Origin: Candidatus Zixiibacteriota bacterium
GTDB taxonomy: Bacteria; Zixibacteria; MSB-5A5; GN15; FEB-12
NCBI GenBank assembly: GCA_022571845.1
Contig: JACZXB010000001.1
Span: forward strand, 523,037 to 587,036
DNA: 64,000 nucleotides
Direction of reading: 5' to 3'
Made by a program: the position numbers and the translations under genes
Shown: positions 9,084-17,759 of the stretch, one piece after another
Layout of the letters: each line of letters opens with the position of its first letter
How positions within the stretch are numbered: position 1 is the first letter of the stretch
The notes under the pieces: generated by a model
Told to the model about the DNA's origin: nothing
Database searches by the model: none
Seen by the model: the letters and a program-made list of their open reading frames with translations, nothing else

Positions 9084-12000
9084 TAAAATTCCCAGTGGAG
9101 TTTTAGATTTAGATGATATAGTTCTTCTTCGTCGCGTCGGCCTTCTAAAATAAAAGATTTGAATCTGCGGTATTCAAAGCCAATCTCCTGTCCGGTGGTT
9201 GAACCAAGAGCTGACTTGCCGTAAACGTACAGGTTCGGGTCAAACGGGGAAAAGCCGAGAGTAAAGCGGGTCCTGGCCAGATCCAAATCTCCGCGATAAT
9301 AACCCGGGTCGACTTCAAAAGTTTCCAGTCCCAGTTGCCGGAACTGCTTACTTCCGATTTTGGAAACCTGGCTGGCTACTACGTTTGAGACCCTTTGCCC
9401 GAAACTTCCGAACGAAGAGATATCTCCCTCTCCGTATTCAGTTCCTGCCAGAGCCGGTAGAAGTTCATCTTCAGATACTTCAGAATCATCAGTTACCGAG
9501 ATATCCGGGTGGTCCAGTGTCCCGGAAATTCTTATGCCCAATATTTTTTGGATCGAAGTCTGATCTTCTTCAAAAGTAGAGGGCGTATAGCTGGTTATTC
9601 TGGTATAAGCAACCAGATTGAGACGGGGGTTAAGCGAGTCGCCGCCATCGAATATTACTGTGCCTCCCGGTTCAATCCGGAATATCTTGTCGAACAAAAA
9701 CCCTCTTCCCCTGACTACCTCCAATTCACCTATCAATTTCTCCCGCCCGTTCTCTCTGATTAGATTTATGAAACCGCTGAACTGTGCGTCAATGTCGTCA
9801 TTTTTCACCCAATAGTTGGACAATATATCGATATTTAAGTTCAAGCCCCAGCTGCCTTCCTCTGAAAAGGCCATCATTATCGGAGAGCCTTCATCCGGCT
9901 CTGCAAAATTTACCGCATACCGCATAGCAACTAGTGCCAGATCCCCGGTCACAATCGGAGGTGTATCTCCCAGAATATGCATTTCTCCCTCAATAGAACC
10001 GCGAATATCGGCCAATTCGTAATTAAAGGGAAACTCGCGCGGCAAAGTCAGATAAATATCATAGTAAAGATTGTCCAGAGCCTTAACAATAATTTCACCT
10101 TCGAATTCTGCGTACCTTTTGGGAGAGTTCTTTTTATTTCCTCGATAGGCGTAGGCTTCTATAGAATCGAGCACAATTCTATTATCCACCATCGTAACAC
10201 CAGCTGAGTCCGAATAGATATATTCTTCGAGGTCAAAGTATTTCAGCCTGGCCTGGCGGATATATGCCATTCCTTCCAGATGAGGGTTGTTTGGTGTTCC
10301 AAAAACTTTGAAATCCGTTACAAAATCACCTTCGAGCTGTTCAATATCCGGTAACATCGCGGTCAAAAGTTCAAACTTCTTGTCCGAGGCCAGGACTGAC
10401 AAATACATTGGTTTATCAAGTAATCTCTTGACCGTAGCGCCTGAGAACGATAGATTAATAGGAATCTCTCCTGCTATAAAATACCGTCCCTGTTTTGAGA
10501 CTAAAACAATGCTGTCAATGGCAAGTAGTTCGTTGCTATATTGTGCGTCCGTAGCAAGGTTGCCCAGATGGACACTTTTTAGAACAAGCGAATCCACTAT
10601 CAAACTGAGATCAAAAATTGGCTGTTTAAAAGTGCCTTTCATTGAAGCTCTTCCGGAAACTTCTCCGCTTAGCAGATCTTTTTCAAAAGCCAGTTTCAGC
10701 CACGGAGAAATCTGCAGTTCATCAAAATAGAAATCCATGTCCATCGATTCGTCGTAGCCTACTGACCCGGTCGCCGAGAGCAGCATCTCATCATTAGCAA
10801 TCGCTGCCTGCCTAAAATAGAACCCTAATGAATCAATGTCGATATTGACAGATCCCCGGTTGACGAACTGCTGGTTAAATAGTTTAAGCTCGAGCGCCTT
10901 TAGCTCGAGCGACATAGGTACAGATTCGTAATCAAGTTCTCCGCTGGCGCGCACCGCTGAATAATTATTTTCCAGATAGACAGAATCTATGGTGACAATG
11001 TTTGAATCTATTTTAAGAAACGAATAGCCCTTGTTTACCGGAACATCCCAGGCTGAACCGCCGTAGGTAAAGACCTCGATATCACCTTGCTTGGATTTAA
11101 GAAAACTCTTAATATTAACAGTCGTGCTGAACTTTTCGCTGTACAGGTCGTATATCCAGACAGAATCGGATTTGAAACTCGCCCACAGATCAGGGTCGCT
11201 GGTTTTGCCGGACACCCTGGCAGTTAAGACACCTCTGCCGGCAGGTCTCTTGATAAACAGTTTGTCATGATATCGTTCAAGGTTCTGCAGTTGTGCAGAC
11301 AGTTCAATATTCAGGCTGTCATTATAATTTATCATCCCACTGAATCTGAATTCGTTTTCAAAATACTTGATTGCGAACGGCTCCAGAAATTCTATTGAAT
11401 CTGTTGTTATGACCATACTGCCTATTGCAGAATGAAGCTGGTAACCGTTGAAGCTGGATTCATAAAGCGCGGCATCTATGTCTAGCCTTAGATCTGTGTT
11501 CTTGAATGACGAACCACTCAGGCGTATATCACCGCTAAGGTCAGACTCAAAACCGTTTTTCACCAGACTCTTAAGATTAAAACCTCGAATCGCAGCAACA
11601 ATAGTATACTTTTCTACTTCGCCCGTGAGATCAAGGTTGCCGCTGCCGTCTACGGAGCAATGGTCGAAAATTGTGCCATAGACTGTATCCAGAATGGCAA
11701 TCCCGTCCGAATACCGCATGTCAATGTGGATATTTTTAAATTCAGCAATTTGAAAAGTTCCGGCCAGATCCAAAGATACCGTAATTCCGGAATTTCCAAC
11801 GTCAATCTGGCCGTTGAGATCAATCTTGCCTTTCAATTTCAGGCCGGCATAGGCAGATATTTCTGCAATGTCAAGGTTGTCAGCCGCAAATGAAATCTGT
11901 GCCGTCAAGCCCCTGGTATCAACCGTACCGCTTAGTCTCAAACGGCTTTCACCCTTGCCAACGCTCAGCTCCTGAAATGATAAGAGCCCGTTAGCAAAAG

Positions 12001-12634
12001 TCACTTTGCCTGAGCAGTATTCAATTTTATAGTCTTCCCGGCTTGAGTTTACAGACAGACGGCTGAGATCGGCAGAGTAGGTGTTGCCCTGAGCCATCAG
12101 CGAAGCTGCCAGATTTATTTCTGAAAAACTTAATGTATCACTCTTTTTTTCTATCATAATGTTAGCGTTGTTTATCTGTAGCTTGGAAATCAGTCCGTAA
12201 GCTGCAGAGCTGCCGCTGCCTCCTCCACCGGATTTGTCCGAAGCAAATGAAGGAATCCGCCATTTTCCAGAATCACTCTCGACCAGTCTTATTCTGGCAG
12301 AGTCAATCTCAATAAGCTCGAAATCATAATTGCCGGAGAGCAGCCCTTTCAAAGAATAACGCGCCAGCAGTTTTGGAATCACCAGCAGTTCAATTTGTCC
12401 AAGGCTGTCTCTAAAATTAACGCTGACATCTTTTATCACTACGCCCGAGACAATATCACCGCCGATATGACCGATGCTGATATTTAAGCCGTACTTGTCT
12501 GAAACCAAGTCTTGTATCTTTTTAGATACTATGCTTTCCAAGCCACCTGCATGAAAGAGATACAGGTAAATTCCCCCTATTAGAACTACTGTTGCAGCTG
12601 CCATATAGAACAGAATTTTGAAGAACTTAATCAT
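9083..12634 (-). CDS. TamB-like translocation/assembly module protein (DUF490)
   Basis: This 1183-residue protein has a single N-terminal transmembrane helix (residues about 7-27). A very long region of repeated beta segments, the beta-taco fold expected of TamB/AsmA relatives, follows. The C-terminal 300 residues carry the TamB signature layout: a VVRGRGFLFDKIFRIEPGG-like strand, the SGTLDHPDISV segment, and the closing ARTRFTLGFSPFDPNLYVYG. It spans from the inner to the outer membrane in known relatives. Its last base overlaps the start of the adjacent Omp85 gene, implying translational coupling and a TamA-TamB pair. Confidence 0.88.
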   Translation of the reverse strand: MIKFFKILFYMAAATVVLIGGIYLYLFHAGGLESIVSKKIQDLVSDKYGLNISIGHIGGDIVSGVVIKDVSVNFRDSLGQIELLVIPKLLARYSLKGLLSGNYDFELIEIDSARIRLVESDSGKWRIPSFASDKSGGGGSGSSAAYGLISKLQINNANIMIEKKSDTLSFSEINLAASLMAQGNTYSADLSRLSVNSSREDYKIEYCSGKVTFANGLLSFQELSVGKGESRLRLSGTVDTRGLTAQISFAADNLDIAEISAYAGLKLKGKIDLNGQIDVGNSGITVSLDLAGTFQIAEFKNIHIDMRYSDGIAILDTVYGTIFDHCSVDGSGNLDLTGEVEKYTIVAAIRGFNLKSLVKNGFESDLSGDIRLSGSSFKNTDLRLDIDAALYESSFNGYQLHSAIGSMVITTDSIEFLEPFAIKYFENEFRFSGMINYNDSLNIELSAQLQNLERYHDKLFIKRPAGRGVLTARVSGKTSDPDLWASFKSDSVWIYDLYSEKFSTTVNIKSFLKSKQGDIEVFTYGGSAWDVPVNKGYSFLKIDSNIVTIDSVYLENNYSAVRASGELDYESVPMSLELKALELKLFNQQFVNRGSVNIDIDSLGFYFRQAAIANDEMLLSATGSVGYDESMDMDFYFDELQISPWLKLAFEKDLLSGEVSGRASMKGTFKQPIFDLSLIVDSLVLKSVHLGNLATDAQYSNELLAIDSIVLVSKQGRYFIAGEIPINLSFSGATVKRLLDKPMYLSVLASDKKFELLTAMLPDIEQLEGDFVTDFKVFGTPNNPHLEGMAYIRQARLKYFDLEEYIYSDSAGVTMVDNRIVLDSIEAYAYRGNKKNSPKRYAEFEGEIIVKALDNLYYDIYLTLPREFPFNYELADIRGSIEGEMHILGDTPPIVTGDLALVAMRYAVNFAEPDEGSPIMMAFSEEGSWGLNLNIDILSNYWVKNDDIDAQFSGFINLIRENGREKLIGELEVVRGRGFLFDKIFRIEPGGTVIFDGGDSLNPRLNLVAYTRITSYTPSTFEEDQTSIQKILGIRISGTLDHPDISVTDDSEVSEDELLPALAGTEYGEGDISSFGSFGQRVSNVVASQVSKIGSKQFRQLGLETFEVDPGYYRGDLDLARTRFTLGFSPFDPNLYVYGKSALGSTTGQEIGFEYRRFKSFILEGRRDEEELYHLNLKLHWEF

Positions 12635-12801
12635 CCGCTATCTTTCTACGCCCGAGCCCAAAGAATGTTTGCTTAACAAATAATGCAGGTTAATTATTAC
12701 AATCGAAACAGCCCGATAAATGATTTTGCAGTTCATAATCATAGTTTAATCAAGGCGGCGCTTATGGCCGGCCTAAAAACTAAGCGATTTGAACGCTTGG
12801 T

Positions 12802-14004
12802 TCAATCTATATCTTGGGAATTAATGCTGTGAAGCTGCTGTTGGAGCCGCCTGACTGCCTTTTTGAGCGTTTCAAGCTCCTGATATATGAGTTTTTGAGA
12901 GTTTTTTTCGTTAGCTTTGCTGCCTAATGAGCTGCGAAATCTCTGGTTCAGATCTGCATTTCTTGAGCCAATTTCGACATCGGCATAAATAAGCTCATTT
13001 TGCCTGATTAGCTCAAGCCTCAAGATCGAGCCGGATCTGGCTCGTTTTATTCTATATACGAATTCCAGAGCTGAGTGAATCTGTTCTCCGTTCACACTTA
13101 TGATAAGATCTCCCTGCCTTAGCCTTGCTCTGGCAGCAGGTGAGAACTGTACAACTTCGGTTATGACAGCGCTTTGTTCTATTAACCTGCTGAAACCGGA
13201 AGTTTGCCCCGAAATCATTGAATTGACAGAACCAATTTCAAGCGGCGGACTTATTTCTATCTCACCAATCGTAACACCCAGATAACCGGCCCGGCGATCA
13301 CCATATTTAATCAAATGCTCTACAATAGACGGAATTTCGCTGGCCGGAACTGCCAGCCCGGCTTCTGTCCGCTCACCGCTGCCGATTCCGCCGATAATCG
13401 CACCTATGAGCCTTCCGGATAGATCAAAAAGTCCCCCTCCGATAGAGCCCGAGGTAATCGCTGCCGAAAACTGAAGCGAGCCGTCGTCTCTGGCACCGGC
13501 ACAAAAGCCAAGCGATGGACTGGCGTGGAGACCGTAAGAGTTACCGACTGCGATGACCAGTTGACCCGCGCAGCGATAATTCTCAAGCGCTTCAACCGCT
13601 CGTCCGATTGGTCTGGCAGGTTTTATAAGCGCCAAGCCTTTCTGGTAATCTATGCCTATCAGTCGCGCACTTATCTTAAAACCCCCATAGACCACATACA
13701 ATTTGTCGCGCCCGGCTACAGAGCTGGCCGCCACAATTATGTGTCCCAGTGAATCGAAGACAACTCCTGAGGCTATAATCTTGACAATGCCAGGGCTGGC
13801 AGGACCAAGTGGAGACGGCTCAACCCGGGATTTTGAGGCTTCTATAGTCACTACTGACTGGGACAGTCTTGAAATCAGCTTAAAGAGACCGCTTTCGAGC
13901 GGCGCCAGCGAACTGTCTGCTGCTTTGCTGTCTGCTGATATTAAGATAAGTATGAAAAAGAAAGGGACCACCCTTGAAGCGATCCCTGAAAACAACGTTA
14001 ACAT
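12802..14004 (-). CDS. HtrA/DegP-like protein lacking the catalytic triad, with PDZ domain (pseudoprotease)
   Basis: This 400-residue protein has an N-terminal hydrophobic segment (residues 12-26), a trypsin-like fold (about 40-235) and one PDZ domain (about 238-345). A polar coiled tail follows. Aligned by eye with HtrA, the His of the TNNHVV block is replaced by Ser94 (VAASSVAG). The Asp of the DPRTDLA block is replaced by Gly123 (DYQKGLALIK). The catalytic Ser of GNSGG is replaced by Ile188 (SGSIGGGL). The surrounding fold is conserved, so this looks like an intact pseudoprotease rather than decay. The gene begins 1 bp after the anti-sigma gene ends. A sensing or regulatory role in the sigma/anti-sigma pathway is inferred from context. 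Confidence 0.85.
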   Translation of the reverse strand: MLTLFSGIASRVVPFFFILILISADSKAADSSLAPLESGLFKLISRLSQSVVTIEASKSRVEPSPLGPASPGIVKIIASGVVFDSLGHIIVAASSVAGRDKLYVVYGGFKISARLIGIDYQKGLALIKPARPIGRAVEALENYRCAGQLVIAVGNSYGLHASPSLGFCAGARDDGSLQFSAAITSGSIGGGLFDLSGRLIGAIIGGIGSGERTEAGLAVPASEIPSIVEHLIKYGDRRAGYLGVTIGEIEISPPLEIGSVNSMISGQTSGFSRLIEQSAVITEVVQFSPAARARLRQGDLIISVNGEQIHSALEFVYRIKRARSGSILRLELIRQNELIYADVEIGSRNADLNQRFRSSLGSKANEKNSQKLIYQELETLKKAVRRLQQQLHSINSQDID

Positions 14005-14005
14005 T

Positions 14006-14701
14006 TTAGTATATAGTTTCTTCCTCCATATCCGTTACAGAACGGGGAGAATGAAAAACTCTTATTACCGGTCGTATCCGGTAGAATCCACTAACATATG
14101 GTCCTAACCCAAAGGAGCGGGTGGTAACCCTTGTATTTGATCTGCTTCCGGCCAAACTAAACGGAGAGCTATAAGTCAGCTGGTTAGAGATTCTATTAAT
14201 TCTTTCGGAACGGGCTAACTGGCCATCCAGAGTCCAGCCTTTGTGAAGTGTGCCGGTCAGGTTCGGATTGTTTAACGGCTGAGCAGTCAGATAAGAATCG
14301 TTAACTGATTGACTGCTGTTTGCCAGAGTCATATTTGAGCCCGCATTATTTTCAGTAGAAAAATAATTGATGCCTACAAAGACAATTAAAGCAGCAGTTA
14401 CAAACGCCGGCAGCAGCCTGCGCACCAAAAAAGACGGCGCCGCCTTGGGCAGTAAGGCCTTAGTACGGGTTTCAGCAAAACGTTCATGAGCAATTCTATC
14501 AAGCAGACGATTGTTAAAGCCTTCACTAACCGGAAAAGACTTCATCTCTTTGCTTGAACGAATAATCGCCCGGAAATTCTGTTCATCTTGCCGGCAACTT
14601 TTGCAATTGGCGAGGTGGTCGCCCAGCGCCATTAGACGGCGGCCTACCAGCTCATCGTTACAATAAGCCGACAGGTAAGAGCGTACCTTTTGACAACGCA
14701 T
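14006..14701 (-). CDS. Zinc-finger (ZAS-type) anti-sigma factor
   Basis: This 231-residue protein begins with a putative zinc-finger anti-sigma domain: Cys3, then HLANCKSC (residues 29-36), giving the His-x3-Cys-x2-Cys signature. A transmembrane helix at about residues 103-120 (FVTAALIVFVGINYF) places the N-terminus in the cytoplasm and about 110 residues in the periplasm. The gene overlaps the sigma factor gene by 44 bp, the usual arrangement for an ECF sigma and its antagonist. The periplasmic part is low-complexity and unrecognised. Likely released by membrane proteolysis on envelope stress; a rhomboid is encoded about 8 kb away, but no link is shown. Confidence 0.85.
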   Translation of the reverse strand: MRCQKVRSYLSAYCNDELVGRRLMALGDHLANCKSCRQDEQNFRAIIRSSKEMKSFPVSEGFNNRLLDRIAHERFAETRTKALLPKAAPSFLVRRLLPAFVTAALIVFVGINYFSTENNAGSNMTLANSSQSVNDSYLTAQPLNNPNLTGTLHKGWTLDGQLARSERINRISNQLTYSSPFSLAGSRSNTRVTTRSFGLGPYVSGFYRIRPVIRVFHSPRSVTDMEEETIY

Positions 14702-15260
14702 TCTGTTCCTCCAATCTCGGTTGCAATTTATCTCGCAACATCATTCTTGCTCGATTAACACGCGATTTAACTGTTCCCAGCGGAACGCTAAGAACCTGGG
14801 CTACTTCTTCATAAGACATTTCCTGAACATCACGCAATACAAATGCTGTCCGGTATTTTTCCGGAAGCTCCCCTACTGCGCTGTTGATTGCTTCAGGAAG
14901 GCGGCTCGGTAGTTTCATCTTTACCGAAAGCTCAGGCTCGTTTCCTTTCATTTCAGAAATTTCATAAAACCTGAATTTCTTGCGGCGGCGAAGTTCGTTG
15001 CGCCCAAGATTTAAGCCGATAGTATATATCCAGGTAGACAGACAATGCTTAAAATTGAAAGACTGGCGATGCAGATAGACCCGGACAAATGTCTCCTGGA
15101 CTACATCTTCAGCCTCTTCTGTCGAAGAAAGCATCCTTGTCAGAACATTCATCAGGCGATTTTTGTAACGGTCTACAATTTCATTAAAGGCGACCATATC
15201 TCCGTTCTGTACCGCTCTCATCAACCTGTAGTCTATTTCTTTGGCTGTCTCTTTTGACAT
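14658..15260 (-). CDS. ECF-type RNA polymerase sigma factor (RpoE-like)
   Basis: This 200-residue protein has sigma region 2 at about residues 22-90, with DRYKNRLMNVLTRML and the promoter-melting segment FKHCLSTWIYTIGLN. Region 4 is at about 125-180, with LPEKYRTAFVLRDVQEMSYE and the recognition helix VPLGTVKSRVNRARMML. No region 1 or 3 is present, so it is an extracytoplasmic-function sigma factor. The order sigma, anti-sigma, HtrA-like matches the rpoE-rseA-mucD type of envelope-stress locus. A GGAACTT box 50 bp upstream suggests autoregulation. Confidence 0.95.
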   Translation of the reverse strand: MSKETAKEIDYRLMRAVQNGDMVAFNEIVDRYKNRLMNVLTRMLSSTEEAEDVVQETFVRVYLHRQSFNFKHCLSTWIYTIGLNLGRNELRRRKKFRFYEISEMKGNEPELSVKMKLPSRLPEAINSAVGELPEKYRTAFVLRDVQEMSYEEVAQVLSVPLGTVKSRVNRARMMLRDKLQPRLEEQNALSKGTLLPVGLL

Positions 15261-15286
15261 ATATACCCCAAGCTTTATATTCTTCT

Positions 15287-15316
15287 AATAATACTACCAA
15301 AATGCCCCAAAGTTCC
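15287..15316 (-). promoter_or_regulatory. Probable ECF-sigma (RpoE-type) autoregulated promoter
   Basis: On the minus strand GGAACTT (15316-15310) matches the -35 box recognised by RpoE-group sigma factors. An AT-rich TATTATT segment follows about 16-17 nt later, leaving a leader of roughly 25 nt before the sigma gene's ATG at 15260. The -35 match is exact; the -10 is not a clear RpoE consensus. It lies in the gap shared with the divergent pabB gene. Confidence 0.45.
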
Positions 15317-15477
15317 ACACTTTTTTGAGACAATCCCGCCATCCAACACGCTGCTATACAACAATTTAACTTGTCTGTCCGAGTCCTGTAAATTCAGATT
15401 CGAAGCAAAGCCTAAATAATGCTCCTTTTTCAACCTTTTCTTGACTTGCAGGGCTAACTGCCTAGCTTTTTCATCTT

Positions 15478-16797
15478 ATGGTAAATGCAATAATCAGGCC
15501 GGTTTCTGCCGGATTAAGCCTGGAAAATCTGTTCGGGAAAATGTCCGCAAAAAAAGGGGCGGTCTGGCTCGATTCTTCGCTGCGGATAGGTGACAAAGGA
15601 AGGGCTTCTTTTATAGCTTTCGACCCGGTCATTGAAGTCACGGTTTACGAAAATTCAATTGAAATCAAGAGCGAACACAAAACTGAAAAAATCCGGGGTA
15701 CTTTCGACCCACTCAAACTGCTTAACGATTTATGGGAAACAGAAAATCTTTTTTCTGTCGGTTATTTCAGTCATGAGTCGACTCTCCCGTTTGTAGGTCT
15801 CAGACCGAACAGACAAAGCGGATTGCCCCTGATTCACTTTTACTTTTATGACACTCATTTAAAGTTCGACCACATTGCAAACTCCTATGAACTGATCGGA
15901 ACTAAACCTGAAAAGTATTCAGAGATACTTTTTGATTCCAACGCGCCGGAAAATCGACTGGCAGTTGCTTCGACAAACTGCCGACCGACAGTTTCCAAAA
16001 AAGATTACCTGCAGTCTGTCCGAAAAATTAAAGATCACATTAAAGAAGGTGACATCTACCAGGCAAATTTCACTTGCGGCTTTGATATCCAAAGTGATGC
16101 TCTTTCTTTCGACGCTTATAAACGATTAAGACGACTTAACCCGGCGCCATATGCTGCCTACTTGAACTTTGGTGACTATCAAATATTGTCTTCATCGCCT
16201 GAAAGAATGTTCAAAAAAGACAGACTTGATATCACCAGCTGTCCTATCAAAGGAACGATAACTTCAGGCCAGGATGACCTTGAGCGAGAGCAAAACCGTC
16301 TTAGACTATTAAATTCCGAAAAAGATAAAGCTGAGCTATTGATGATCGTTGATCTGGTCAGAAATGATCTGGGCAAAGTTGCCGAAACAGGGACAGTCCG
16401 TGTAGATAATCTTTTTGAACCCGAAGATTACTCATCTCTGATTCATCTGACGACTGATATCTCTGCAAAACTAAGAGATGATCTGTCCCTGGCTGATATC
16501 ATAAAAGCGATGCTTCCCGGAGGATCAATCACCGGCGCACCCAAAAAACGAGCAGTTGAAATAATTCAGGAAATTGAGACTACTCCCCGCGGAGTGTATA
16601 CCGGCTGTATCGGTTATGTTGATGGCGTTCAGGCTGAATTTAATATCGCCATCAGAACCATGACCCACCAGGATTCTCTTTACCGGCTTAATTCCGGCGG
16701 AGGTATTGTCTCCGGAAGCAGACCTGAAAGCGAATATGACGAAATGCTTTTAAAAGCTAAGAACCTGCTCAAGGCGCTGGGGGCTGCAGTATCTTAA
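15478..16797 (+). CDS. pabB: Aminodeoxychorismate synthase component I
   Basis: This 439-residue chorismate-binding enzyme makes 4-amino-4-deoxychorismate for folate synthesis. The motif SCPIKGTITSG carries Lys258, the residue that separates PabB (PIKGT) from anthranilate synthase TrpE (PIAGT). Other family blocks are IKEGDIYQANFT, SSPERMF, MIVDLVRNDLGKV and the C-terminal GGIVSGSRPESEYDE. An aminotransferase class IV gene (PabC-like) begins 6 bp later, which supports the folate role. The glutamine amidotransferase subunit PabA is not in the window. Confidence 0.93.
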   Translation: MVNAIIRPVSAGLSLENLFGKMSAKKGAVWLDSSLRIGDKGRASFIAFDPVIEVTVYENSIEIKSEHKTEKIRGTFDPLKLLNDLWETENLFSVGYFSHESTLPFVGLRPNRQSGLPLIHFYFYDTHLKFDHIANSYELIGTKPEKYSEILFDSNAPENRLAVASTNCRPTVSKKDYLQSVRKIKDHIKEGDIYQANFTCGFDIQSDALSFDAYKRLRRLNPAPYAAYLNFGDYQILSSSPERMFKKDRLDITSCPIKGTITSGQDDLEREQNRLRLLNSEKDKAELLMIVDLVRNDLGKVAETGTVRVDNLFEPEDYSSLIHLTTDISAKLRDDLSLADIIKAMLPGGSITGAPKKRAVEIIQEIETTPRGVYTGCIGYVDGVQAEFNIAIRTMTHQDSLYRLNSGGGIVSGSRPESEYDEMLLKAKNLLKALGAAVS

Positions 16798-16803
16798 GCC
16801 CAT

Positions 16804-17646
16804 ATGAAAAAAATTGTTACATCCATCAACGGCCGCATAGTTAGTGGAAAAGAAGCCAGAATTTCTGTTTATGATAACTCTCTTCTTTACGCCGAAGGAC
16901 TCTTTGAAACATTTCTGGCAATTGATGACAGACTCGCCTTTTCCAAAGAGCATTTTATAAGACTTCGTAAAGGCGCCAGGCTGCTTGGCCTCAAGCTATC
17001 AACGCCTGAGAGCAAATTGGAAATGTGGCTAAAAAAAACAGCGAGGGCGCATCCGGCCCGACTCAAAAGACTAAGGCTGACAGTTACCGGCGGAGAGTCG
17101 GCTGTCTGGACAGGCAAAAGAGGCAGGTCACAGGTAATCTGTTCGGCCGTAGAGCATAAGTTTGACAATAGCCCTCTGAAGCTTTACGCTCCGGAAAGTA
17201 AAATTGATGAGCGTCTTGTGTTCAATCGCATCAAAACTATTTCCTATGGCGCCAAAGCCGCCGCCTTAAGAGAAGCGCAGAAAAATAAGTGCGACGACGC
17301 GCTTCTGATTAACGGCAGCGGCAATATCTCAGAACTGACCAGCGCCAATATTTTCTGGACCAAAAATAACAAAATTTATACTCCGCCCGTTACAGCCGGC
17401 TGCCTGGAGGGAGTTACTCGCAAACTGATTCTTAGTGAAGCCAAAAAAAACAGGTGGCAGATAATTGAAAAGAATTGCTCACTCAAAGAACTCAAATCAG
17501 CGGGCGAAGTCTTTTCAAGCAGCTCTGTCAGGCTGGTCAGAGCTGTTGGAGAAATACGGGCCAAGAATTACATAGCCAAATTTGAAACCGGACCGATGTC
17601 TGCAATAATTTTCAAACGCATTTGCGAAATTCTGAACTTTTATTAA
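16804..17646 (+). CDS. pabC: Aminodeoxychorismate lyase (class IV aminotransferase fold)
   Basis: This 280-residue PLP-dependent protein of fold type IV contains SVYDNSLLYAEGLFETF near the N-terminus and IKTISYGAKAAALREAQ, likely including the PLP lysine. The cofactor-binding stretch DDALLINGSGNISELTSANIF follows. Directly after pabB, it most likely releases pyruvate from aminodeoxychorismate to give 4-aminobenzoate. Branched-chain or D-amino-acid aminotransferases share the fold, so the assignment leans on the operon context. Confidence 0.85.
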   Translation: MKKIVTSINGRIVSGKEARISVYDNSLLYAEGLFETFLAIDDRLAFSKEHFIRLRKGARLLGLKLSTPESKLEMWLKKTARAHPARLKRLRLTVTGGESAVWTGKRGRSQVICSAVEHKFDNSPLKLYAPESKIDERLVFNRIKTISYGAKAAALREAQKNKCDDALLINGSGNISELTSANIFWTKNNKIYTPPVTAGCLEGVTRKLILSEAKKNRWQIIEKNCSLKELKSAGEVFSSSSVRLVRAVGEIRAKNYIAKFETGPMSAIIFKRICEILNFY

Positions 17647-17708
17647 TGATGAAACATAAATTATGTGGGTTAATTAATTTTATTATTATTTTCAAAATTT
17701 ACTTTTAG

Positions 17709-17737
17709 TTGACCAATATTTAATCGATTCCTAAACT
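17709..17737 (+). promoter_or_regulatory. Probable vegetative promoter for the barrel-like protein gene
   Basis: TTGACC (17709-17714), a 17-nt spacer and TAAACT (17732-17737) lie in an AT-rich gap after pabC. An AGGA ribosome site at 17749 precedes the ATG at 17760. This is a pattern match only. Confidence 0.45.
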
Positions 17738-17759
17738 GCCACGCACTTAGGACAACTAT

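Noticed and set aside
14006..14701. Anti-sigma periplasmic region as a second zinc finger or known sensor domain
   Set aside because: No cysteine or histidine motif is present there; the sequence is low-complexity.
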